From DATGMS01 sp040905145 (GTDB lineage: Bacteria > Bacteroidota > Bacteroidia > Cytophagales > Cyclobacteriaceae): a stretch of DNA of 23,654 nucleotides. The translations under genes and the position numbers were made by a program. The notes under the pieces were generated by a model, which had not been told where the DNA came from, made no database searches, and saw only the letters and a list, made by a program, of their open reading frames with translations. The stretch is taken from assembly GCA_040905145.1 (NCBI GenBank), contig JBBDSC010000174.1, forward strand, positions 1 to 23,654. Reading direction: 5' to 3'. Positions 17,055-23,654 of the stretch are shown here, in pieces (the first letter of the stretch is position 1; the number at the start of each line of letters is the position of its first letter).

Positions 17055-20000
17055 TTAATCGATGATTTGAAAATAACTGCCTGGCTGGTCCGGATTGGCC
17101 ATAAACCAAGCCGGGTTTCCGTTTTGATCTTTTCCCAGCCTGGCCCCCGGAACAGGCGGGGCCATGAAATGATTGTCGGATTTTTCACTGAACCCGGAGT
17201 TCCGATCCCCGCGCTCTTTCTTTTCATTCATGTCCGCAACCGTTTTTTTTGTTTCTCTTATTGCACCTTGTCGTGCCATGGTTTTTTTGTCCCCATTAGA
17301 AATGAAGTCCAATGGAGCAGCTGGCTGCGGGCTTCCGGTAACACCGGTCTGCAATGGGCCCTTAAGCAGCTGGTCCTGGATCAAGGCCATCTGTTTGGAG
17401 AGCTGCTGCAACTGCTGGCTCATCAGTCCCATGGCTGCATGAAGGTCGCCCGGATCATCTGGCAAACTGCTCATTGGGGGGCCATCCTGTACCGTCTCTG
17501 TTCCCAATGGAACAGCCTGCTCTTGATATGCCCCTTCCGGTAAATTCTGATCAAGGTATTCCACCAAAAGGGCAGGTGTGCTGTACTCTTCGTTCAATTG
17601 CCTAAAGGTAATGGGAAGATTGAACTCCTTTTTGAATGTCAGGGCCACCTGGGTCAGCAACAAGGAATCGAGCCCCATTTCAAGAAAGCTCATGGAGGTG
17701 CCGTGCATTTCGATCCCGCAAGTCCCCAAAAGTTCCCTGATCCTGTCCACCAGTTTTTCCGCCCTAGAACTTTTTCCCTTTTCTGGGCCTATGGGTGCTG
17801 GCCCCCTGCTTTCCGTGGCCACAATATTTGCCTTTTCCGCGGGAATAGCTGTAGGAAGAGAAGGAGGGTCCACCCAACAGCGCCTTTTATTGAAAGCATA
17901 ATTGGGAAGGTCCAGTTTCCTCCTTTTATGACCGGCATAAAAAGCGGTCCAGTCCGGTTCAATCCCATTCAGCCAAACTTGGCCGAGGGCCTTTAACAGC
18001 CCCTTATGTTCAGATTGGTCCCCGACCCGTTCCAGACTGGTTATTATAGGGACATTCCTGCCGGAAATCTGCTGCTTTGCCAGTGTTGAGGTTACGTTCC
18101 CCGGGCCTGCTTCAATAAACAGTGGGTTATCCAATGTGGATATGGTGTCCAAAGCAGCGGCAAAGTCAACGGTCTTCCTTATGTGTTCTGCCCAGTACCG
18201 GGGATCGGTAGCCTGCCCGTCTTTAAGCCAGGTCCCTGTCACCGTTGAGATGATGGGCTTTTGGGGATTTTTGAGGGCCACGGATGCAACTATTTCTTTA
18301 AAATCTTCCACAACGGGATCCATCATGGATGAGTGAAAGGCATGGCTGGTATGCAAAAGACGGTTGGGTATTTCCTTTTTGTCCAGTTCCTGCGCAAAAA
18401 TGGCAATATCTTCATCTGTCCCCGACAGGACACAGAGGTGGCTGGTGTTAATGGCGGCAACCGACAGTTCCCGGGGCAAAATCTTTTCTACTTCATCCAC
18501 ACCTGCCCTTACGGACAACATGCTGCCCCTGGGTAGATTGCCGATCATCGAGCCCCTTGCAGCAATAAGCTTTAGGGCATCCTCCAGGGAAAAAACACCT
18601 GCAAGATGTGCCGCCACAAATTCCCCAATGCTATGTCCACACAGGATGGATGGCCGTACCCCCCAGCTTATCCAAAGCTGGGCAAGGGCATATCCGGTAA
18701 CGAAAAGGGCAGGCTGAGCATAGCGGGTATCCTTTAATCCGTCTTCTGCCCCTTGGTCCAAGGTGGCCGGAAAAATCACCTTCCGGATATCCATTCCCAT
18801 ATATTCCTTCAATTTTTCCGCACAGGTATCCACTGCGTTTCTATAGGTCTCCTCCCCTTCGTACAGGTCCCTTCCCATGTTCAGGTACTGTGCACCTTGC
18901 CCCGGAAAGGAAAACACGGTTTCCCCTGGTCTTTCCCTCAGACTATTGGTCTCATGGATCCGGCTTGGCCCGGCCAGCTGTTGGGAGAGCTCTTCCGTTG
19001 AGGAAGCGACCAGGAACCTGCGGTGGTTAAAGCTGGCCCTGGCAGTTTGGAGTGTATAGGCCATATCCGCCAGTTCAGGATCCGGTCTGCCCTTGCTGAA
19101 ATCCAGCAGCTTCTTGCCGTAAGCTTCCAGGCCCTGTACGGATTTGGCGGACCAGGTGATCAGTTGCACGTCCCTGCCTGCACCATAAGCGGTGGTTTCT
19201 TTGTCGGCCTCCTCCAGGACCACATGGACATTGGTGCCCCCGACCCCAAAAGAACTCACCCCTGCCCTGCGGGGACCTTCCGATTTCCAGTCCTGTAGCT
19301 TTTGGTTGACATAAAAAGGGCTGTTCTTAAAATCAATGTTCGGGTTGGGCCTAGCATAACCCAAGGAAGGGGGGATCTGTTGGTGGCGCAGGGCCAAAAC
19401 CGTCTTGATAAACCCTGCAACACCCGCTGCGGCCGTTAAATGGCCCATATTGCTTTTAACGGACCCGATGGCGCAATACTGCTTTTCAAGCTGCGGTCCA
19501 AATGCCAGGCCTAGTCCTTCCATTTCAATGGGATCCCCCAGCGGGGTCCCCGTGCCGTGGGCCTCTACATAACCGATAAAGGCCGGATCCATTTGGGCAT
19601 CGTTTATGGCCATGCTTATGGCCCCTGCCTGTCCTTCCGCACTGGGGGCCGTGAAGCTCCCTTTTCCTCCCCCGTCATTGTTCACCCCTACCCCCTTTAT
19701 CACTGCATGGATGGTGTCCCCGTCTTCTTTTGCTTTTCGCAAATTCTTCAACAGTACGACGCCCGCACCATCGCAAAACAATGTCCCGGTGGAATCCGCA
19801 TCAAAGGGGCAGCAATGGCCGTTTGAGCTCAGCATGGCCCCTTCCTGATAAAGATGGCCACTGTTAACGGGGGAGTTGACACTTGCCCCCCCTGCCAGGG
19901 CCAGCTCGCACTGGCCTTTCCGGAGGCTTTCCACGGCTTGGGCTATGGCCAGCAAAGAGGTGGAACAGGCAGAATAAAGACTGACGGCCGGGCCTTTCAG

Positions 20001-22310
20001 GTCAAGGTGATAGGCGGTCCTGGAGGCAACAAAATCCTTTTCGTTGGCCGACATAACCTGGAATTCCCCCACCTGGTCCACCAGATCCTTATTGTGCTGT
20101 ACATTGTTCAGAAAATAGGTGTTGTTATAGACCCCGGCAAAAACCCCGGTATTGCCATGGCCATTCTGGGGGAAATAACCCGCATTTTCCAATGCTTCCC
20201 AGGAAATTTCCATGAAGACCCTTTGCTGGGGGTCCATCAATTCGGCCAGTTTTGGATTGATTCCAAAGAATTCCGGGTCGAACCGATCCACATCCTTGAT
20301 AATGCCCCTGGCCTTTACATAAAGCGGGTCAGTCCTGAGGGAATGAGGGACTGCCGGGTCCAGTTCATCTTCCCGGAAAAACCTCAGGGTCTCCTTTCCG
20401 TTTTTCAACACCTCCCAAAGTTCCCCAATGGTATTGGCCCCGGGAAAGCGGACAGACATGGCAATTACCGCAATATCGTTATCCTGATCCTTTGGCTTTT
20501 GCTTCCTTACGGTTTCCCCTTGCTGTTTGCTCGGGAACTGGCTGCTTTCAATATATCCGGCCATCCCCTTGATGGTCGGGAATTGATAGAGTTTGGTAAT
20601 GGGAAGGATGTATTTGAATCGGTGCTTGAGTTCGGAAATGGTCTTTTGGGCAAGAAGGGAATTCCCCCCAAGTTCGAAAAAATTGTCATCTGCTCCCACT
20701 TTATCAAACTGAAGGATGTCGGTCAGGGCTCTGGCGATGTTCCTTTCCGTTTCCGTTGCCGGTTTTTTGTACAGGACCCCAAAGTCCGGCCTTTTGGCTT
20801 CCGGCTTTGGCAGCAGTTTCCTGTCCACTTTCCCGCTGGGGGTCTTTGGCAGTCCATCCAGCTGAATGAAATACGAGGGGATCATATAGTCCGGCAGAAG
20901 TCCGATCAGATTTTCACGGAGTTGTTTGATATTGATTTCCCGCTCCCTGTTGACAAGATAGGCAGCAAGGTATTTCTTTCCCGGAACGTCCTCCCTGGCA
21001 ACCACCACGGCCTGCTGCACCCCTTTTTGCTGGGCAAGGCCGATTTCTATGTCCGCCAGTTCGATGCGGTTTCCCCTGATCTTGACCTGCCCGTCCCTGC
21101 GTCCGTGGAATTCAATGTTCCCGTCCGGCAGGTATTTTCCCAGGTCCCCGGTTTTGTAGAGCCTTACCTCTGTGTTGCTTTTATCAGTCCAGTTGATGAA
21201 ACTGCCGGCCGTTAATCCGGGTTCGTTCAGATAACCATTGGCAACGCAGGTGCCGTGGATGCAGATTTCACCCACTTCGCCATCCGGCACCTGCTCCGAT
21301 TTTTCATTGAGCATAAAAATCTGTGTATGGGCAATTGCTTTCCCAATAGTAGGGATCTCCGACCAGTCCAGGGCATTCCCGTCCAATTCCAGTTCTGTGA
21401 CCCAGACACAGGCCTCGGTGGGTCCGTATTTGTTCTTCAGGGGGCAATGGGGCAAGGCATGGAAAAAAGCGGCAATCTGGGGCGTTATCTTCAATAGTTC
21501 GCCACCGGTCAATACTTCTATTAAGGTTGAGGGGAAGAAATTCTCCCTGACCGCTTCTTCTGCAAAGTATTGCAGCTCCACATAGGGCAGGTAAATCCTG
21601 TTGATGGAGTTTTTATCCACGAAAGCCAACAGATTGCCCGAGTCAAGCCGATAGGTGTCGTTGATCAAGTACAGGGTGCCGCCGGTGATCAGGGGGACAA
21701 ATATCTCTTCAATGGAAACATCAAAACCTAGATGGCAAAACTGCAGGGTCTTTAAATAAGGTCCCGCTTTGGAATGCTCCTTCTGCCAAAGCAGAAAATT
21801 CACCAGGCCCCGGTGGGGCACGCATACACCTTTTGGCTTTCCCGTGGAACCGGAGGTATAAAGCACACAGGCATTGGGGTTCTGGCGGACAACTGTCTGC
21901 TCTGGAAAAGGATAAGGGGTATCCTGGGGTATGACCTCCATTCCCAGTTTTTGGAAAACCTCCTTCCCCAAAGGTCCGGACACACAATATTTGATCCCTG
22001 AATTGGAAACAACCTGCCCAAGCCGATTTTCAGGGAAACCGGGGTCAAGCGGCAAATAGGCTTTGCCTGATTTAAGAATGGCCAATAAGCTGACGATCAT
22101 CTCCAGGGAGCGTGTGGTATTGATCCCTATGATTTCCTCCCCATTGGCATGGTGAAGTATGGCCCGGGAAAGCCCCTCTGCCCGGTGGTCAAGCTCCTTA
22201 TAGGTGATATGCTGATCGTCGTATACCACAGCAACTGTGTCTTCGAAACCCTTTAAAGCTCCCTCAAACAATTCGTGAAGAAGCGGCATAGACCTAGGTT
22301 TTGGTTCCAT
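17055..22310 (-). CDS. Hybrid NRPS-PKS, loading A-PCP followed by KS-AT-ACP
   Basis: 1751 residues. There is no N-terminal C domain, so the A domain (about 1-500) acts as loading module: YTSGSTGKPKG 151-161, YGPTEACVW 295-303, K494. Specificity positions read D197 V198 E201 Y240 L267 G269 K294 V302 W303 K494 (DVEYLGKVWK), which I cannot assign. PCP: FFELGGNSL, S551. KS (about 610-1036): YSACSTS C782, EAHGTGT H918, NMGH H957, all intact. AT (about 1130-1425): GHSIGE S1227 and HAFH at 1323-1326, the malonyl-CoA signature. There is no KR, DH or ER. ACP: MGLDSL, S1549. After it comes a glutamine-rich helical linker (about 1620-1650) and a tail (1717-1749) with PPVPGARLGKDQNGNPAWF, a motif I associate with linkers leading into a C domain. 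Expected output is a 4-amino-3-oxoacyl thioester handed to the next protein. Sampled lines are about 50-63% GC, above the neighbours. The start at 22310 has no ribosome binding site. Confidence 0.93.
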   Translation of the reverse strand: MEPKPRSMPLLHELFEGALKGFEDTVAVVYDDQHITYKELDHRAEGLSRAILHHANGEEIIGINTTRSLEMIVSLLAILKSGKAYLPLDPGFPENRLGQVVSNSGIKYCVSGPLGKEVFQKLGMEVIPQDTPYPFPEQTVVRQNPNACVLYTSGSTGKPKGVCVPHRGLVNFLLWQKEHSKAGPYLKTLQFCHLGFDVSIEEIFVPLITGGTLYLINDTYRLDSGNLLAFVDKNSINRIYLPYVELQYFAEEAVRENFFPSTLIEVLTGGELLKITPQIAAFFHALPHCPLKNKYGPTEACVWVTELELDGNALDWSEIPTIGKAIAHTQIFMLNEKSEQVPDGEVGEICIHGTCVANGYLNEPGLTAGSFINWTDKSNTEVRLYKTGDLGKYLPDGNIEFHGRRDGQVKIRGNRIELADIEIGLAQQKGVQQAVVVAREDVPGKKYLAAYLVNREREINIKQLRENLIGLLPDYMIPSYFIQLDGLPKTPSGKVDRKLLPKPEAKRPDFGVLYKKPATETERNIARALTDILQFDKVGADDNFFELGGNSLLAQKTISELKHRFKYILPITKLYQFPTIKGMAGYIESSQFPSKQQGETVRKQKPKDQDNDIAVIAMSVRFPGANTIGELWEVLKNGKETLRFFREDELDPAVPHSLRTDPLYVKARGIIKDVDRFDPEFFGINPKLAELMDPQQRVFMEISWEALENAGYFPQNGHGNTGVFAGVYNNTYFLNNVQHNKDLVDQVGEFQVMSANEKDFVASRTAYHLDLKGPAVSLYSACSTSLLAIAQAVESLRKGQCELALAGGASVNSPVNSGHLYQEGAMLSSNGHCCPFDADSTGTLFCDGAGVVLLKNLRKAKEDGDTIHAVIKGVGVNNDGGGKGSFTAPSAEGQAGAISMAINDAQMDPAFIGYVEAHGTGTPLGDPIEMEGLGLAFGPQLEKQYCAIGSVKSNMGHLTAAAGVAGFIKTVLALRHQQIPPSLGYARPNPNIDFKNSPFYVNQKLQDWKSEGPRRAGVSSFGVGGTNVHVVLEEADKETTAYGAGRDVQLITWSAKSVQGLEAYGKKLLDFSKGRPDPELADMAYTLQTARASFNHRRFLVASSTEELSQQLAGPSRIHETNSLRERPGETVFSFPGQGAQYLNMGRDLYEGEETYRNAVDTCAEKLKEYMGMDIRKVIFPATLDQGAEDGLKDTRYAQPALFVTGYALAQLWISWGVRPSILCGHSIGEFVAAHLAGVFSLEDALKLIAARGSMIGNLPRGSMLSVRAGVDEVEKILPRELSVAAINTSHLCVLSGTDEDIAIFAQELDKKEIPNRLLHTSHAFHSSMMDPVVEDFKEIVASVALKNPQKPIISTVTGTWLKDGQATDPRYWAEHIRKTVDFAAALDTISTLDNPLFIEAGPGNVTSTLAKQQISGRNVPIITSLERVGDQSEHKGLLKALGQVWLNGIEPDWTAFYAGHKRRKLDLPNYAFNKRRCWVDPPSLPTAIPAEKANIVATESRGPAPIGPEKGKSSRAEKLVDRIRELLGTCGIEMHGTSMSFLEMGLDSLLLTQVALTFKKEFNLPITFRQLNEEYSTPALLVEYLDQNLPEGAYQEQAVPLGTETVQDGPPMSSLPDDPGDLHAAMGLMSQQLQQLSKQMALIQDQLLKGPLQTGVTGSPQPAAPLDFISNGDKKTMARQGAIRETKKTVADMNEKKERGDRNSGFSEKSDNHFMAPPVPGARLGKDQNGNPAWFMANPDQPGSYFQIID

Positions 22311-22481
22311 TAATGATAAAATTTAATTGTTTAGGCGTATTATATATAAATAAAAGTACGATTATGAATTTATATAAAAAAATGCATTACAAGTATTTTT
22401 TTACGCATTATATATTTCTTTTCATCAATTGAAGAAGGGAAAAGGGTTGGGTAAGTTACTTTTTATTAATTAAAACCCAGC

Positions 22482-22530
22482 AATTTTCCAAGATTTAGAA
22501 TTTTGGAAAATTTTTTCACTTTTTTTCTTT
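22482..22530 (+). terminator. Hairpin with T-tract, terminator-like
   Basis: AATTTTCCAA (22482-22491) pairs exactly with TTGGAAAATT (22503-22512), followed by a T-rich run to about 22534. It has the form of an intrinsic terminator reading on the plus strand, although no plus-strand gene precedes it within 9 kb. It may act in a leader of the lyase transcript or be a remnant of a displaced gene end. Confidence 0.4.
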
Positions 22531-22541
22531 TTTTATTCAAA

Positions 22542-22575
22542 CGACTTCACATCATAAAAATTTTCGTTGAAGTCG
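22542..22575. repeat. 8-bp inverted repeat CGACTTCA/TGAAGTCG
   Basis: CGACTTCA at 22542-22549 is mirrored by TGAAGTCG at 22568-22575 with an 18-nt AT-rich spacer. It stands out as a GC-containing island in AT-rich DNA. The 26-bp spacing of arm starts could suit a dimeric regulator or a hairpin in an RNA leader. Confidence 0.35.
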
Positions 22576-22833
22576 GGTATTTTGGTGGTTACATCATATT
22601 TAAGCGACAGTTATAATTTTTGTCATCATCCTCCTGGAAGATGTGATTTGGAAATATCAACAAACCTCTACTTATTACCTTCATATTAAATATTCCAAAA
22701 ACACCATTTATTAAGTTATTAAATTCAAAAATGCATATTTAAAATTACAAATTTCTTTTTTTTTGTTCCAAAGACCAAAACTTTATATACTAAATAAATC
22801 ACTTAATCTTTAAAAGAAAAAATTATTATCCTG

Positions 22834-23654
22834 ATGAAAATTATTACAAAAACCAAATTATCAACCTTGATCACCTTGCTTTTTATAGGAATAACGATCA
22901 CTTCCTGTGAAATGATGGATATGGAGGAAACAGCAATGGTTGAGGACACCACTATTGTGAAAGCCACAGGAATTCCCACTTCCTCAAATATAATATATGA
23001 GGAAACATTTGAAGGGATCGAACCCTTATATGCTTATATTAAGAAACAATTTGCATCCGGACATTCCTTTACTGTTTCATCTTCGAAAAGTTTGCTAGGG
23101 AAAAAGTCCGGAAGATTTGAATTAAAAAGAGAAGATCCGAAGGCAACGGATAACGGGAAACGGGCAGAAATCTATTTTCCTGAGATAGCGCATAAGGAAA
23201 GATGGTATTCCTTTGGTTTACTTCTTCCATCTGATGGTTATGCCAAAGATAGGAATAATGACATCCTCAGTCAATGGCACCAGCTTGGGGTAACTACAGC
23301 CCCTATGTCATTTAGGGTACAAAATGACAGATTCCTACTCAGGATGAAAATTAACTCAACTACAGCTACAGATAACATTGACCTTGGCTCTGCCACCAAA
23401 GATAAATGGCATGAGTTTACCTTTCATGTTGTTCATTCCAGGGATAAAGATGGCGTTATCGAAATATGGCATAATGGTGAAAAAATAGTAACCAGGAATG
23501 GCGGAAATATATCAAAGGGACCCTTACCAAGATGGAAAATGGGAATATATAAACCTACTTGGGCAACATCTGGAAAAACCGATAGCAAGTTGAGGGTTGC
23601 GTACTTTGATAATATACGGTTGGGAAATGAAAATGCCACCTATGAAGACATGGT
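22834..23654 (+). CDS. Polysaccharide lyase-like (heparin lyase I fold) lipoprotein, partial
   Basis: An open frame from ATG 22834 to the window edge, 273 codons without a stop. It begins with a lipoprotein signal: basic MKIITKTK, a hydrophobic stretch, then ITSC with C25 as the lipidation site, followed by an acidic low-complexity tether to about residue 50. From residue 53 (IIYEETFEG) it resembles the 'polysaccharide lyase' beta-jelly-roll family related to heparin lyase I and PL20-like enzymes: KRAEIYFPEI, RWYSFGLLLPSDG, ILSQWHQ, KWHEFTFHVVHS, IEIWHNGEKI, and RWKMGIYKPTW, ending near VAYFDNIRLG. It is probably exported and anchored to a membrane and acts on an acidic glycan, perhaps during exopolysaccharide turnover, since a sugar-priming transferase lies on the same strand before the NRPS genes. 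The substrate cannot be told. The C-terminus is missing. Confidence 0.82.
   Translation, partial: MKIITKTKLSTLITLLFIGITITSCEMMDMEETAMVEDTTIVKATGIPTSSNIIYEETFEGIEPLYAYIKKQFASGHSFTVSSSKSLLGKKSGRFELKREDPKATDNGKRAEIYFPEIAHKERWYSFGLLLPSDGYAKDRNNDILSQWHQLGVTTAPMSFRVQNDRFLLRMKINSTTATDNIDLGSATKDKWHEFTFHVVHSRDKDGVIEIWHNGEKIVTRNGGNISKGPLPRWKMGIYKPTWATSGKTDSKLRVAYFDNIRLGNENATYEDM

Larger units (their letters stand above)
22311..22833. promoter_or_regulatory. 523-nt AT-rich divergent regulatory region between the megasynthase and lyase genes
   Basis: No gene seen. It must carry the promoter of the NRPS-PKS operon (minus) and of the lyase gene (plus). CGTATTATATAT (22336-22347) and CGCATTATATAT (22404-22415) form a near-identical direct repeat 68 bp apart in front of the NRPS-PKS start. 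Further on are two hairpins (22482-22512 and 22542-22575) and a shorter inverted repeat, TTTGGAA/TTCCAAA, at 22647-22699. I found no exact TAnnTTTG promoter box on either strand. Confidence 0.5.

Noticed and set aside
19854..21215. A 453-codon plus-strand open frame opposite the NRPS-PKS gene
   Set aside because: It is antisense to intact A, PCP and KS domains in high-GC DNA, has no recognisable domain, and its length is explained by the codon bias of the real gene.
17055..22310. Possible reductive domain (KR/DH) or aminotransferase hidden between AT and ACP or after the ACP
   Set aside because: Only about 85 residues separate the AT from the ACP, and the region after the ACP is a low-complexity helical linker; neither can hold such a domain.
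1..23654. CRISPR array, phage genes, rRNA or insertion sequence with transposase
   Set aside because: No regular spacer-repeat pattern, phage structural or integrase motifs, rRNA segments or transposase ORFs were seen.

Overview
The window looks like a chromosomal segment of a Bacteroidota bacterium, most likely Cytophagales (Cyclobacteriaceae-like: Cyclobacterium, Algoriphagus or Echinicola relatives). This rests on the gene families present (DUF2007, DUF3810, an Nfu-type protein with an N-terminal extension, a CstB-like persulfide dioxygenase, paired CPA1 antiporters with TrkA-C tails), on start codons without Shine-Dalgarno sequences, and on a Bacteroidota-type promoter (TTTG, 19 nt, TAAATTTA) before the glycosyltransferase gene. 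The genus assignment is inference.

Positions 1-11.2 kb are ordinary accessory and housekeeping genes. On the minus strand lie a DUF2007 fragment and a CPBP membrane protease. A non-coding stretch rich in palindromes follows. On the plus strand come a tRNA-dihydrouridine synthase, an EamA/DMT exporter, an MscS channel and a K+(Na+)/H+ antiporter. A paralogous antiporter sits tail-to-tail with the first, followed on the minus strand by a DUF3810 metallopeptidase and an Nfu-like Fe-S protein. A divergent intergenic region holding a perfect inverted repeat leads to a CstB-like metallo-beta-lactamase/rhodanese enzyme for sulfide detoxification.

Positions 11.2-23.65 kb form the accessory part. A plus-strand polyprenyl-phosphate sugar transferase (start of an exopolysaccharide pathway) and, 9.9 kb later, a plus-strand secreted polysaccharide lyase-like lipoprotein flank a minus-strand pair of assembly-line genes. 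The upstream gene (22310 to 17055) encodes A-PCP-KS-AT-ACP and the downstream gene (17045 to 13011) encodes C-A-PCP-TE. Together they form a compact, complete-looking NRPS-PKS-NRPS line: one amino acid starter, one unreduced malonyl extension, a second amino acid (code DILQLGVIWK, glycine-like), then thioesterase release.

Three things about this pair deserve attention. The two ORFs are in the same frame and separated by one TAA plus three codons, at a linker that in related proteins normally continues into the C domain. The upstream gene is about 50-60% GC in sampled lines, whereas the A-PCP-TE part of the downstream gene is near the roughly 40% of the surrounding genes. No phosphopantetheinyl transferase, MbtH protein, exporter or regulator is in view, so the line depends on genes elsewhere.
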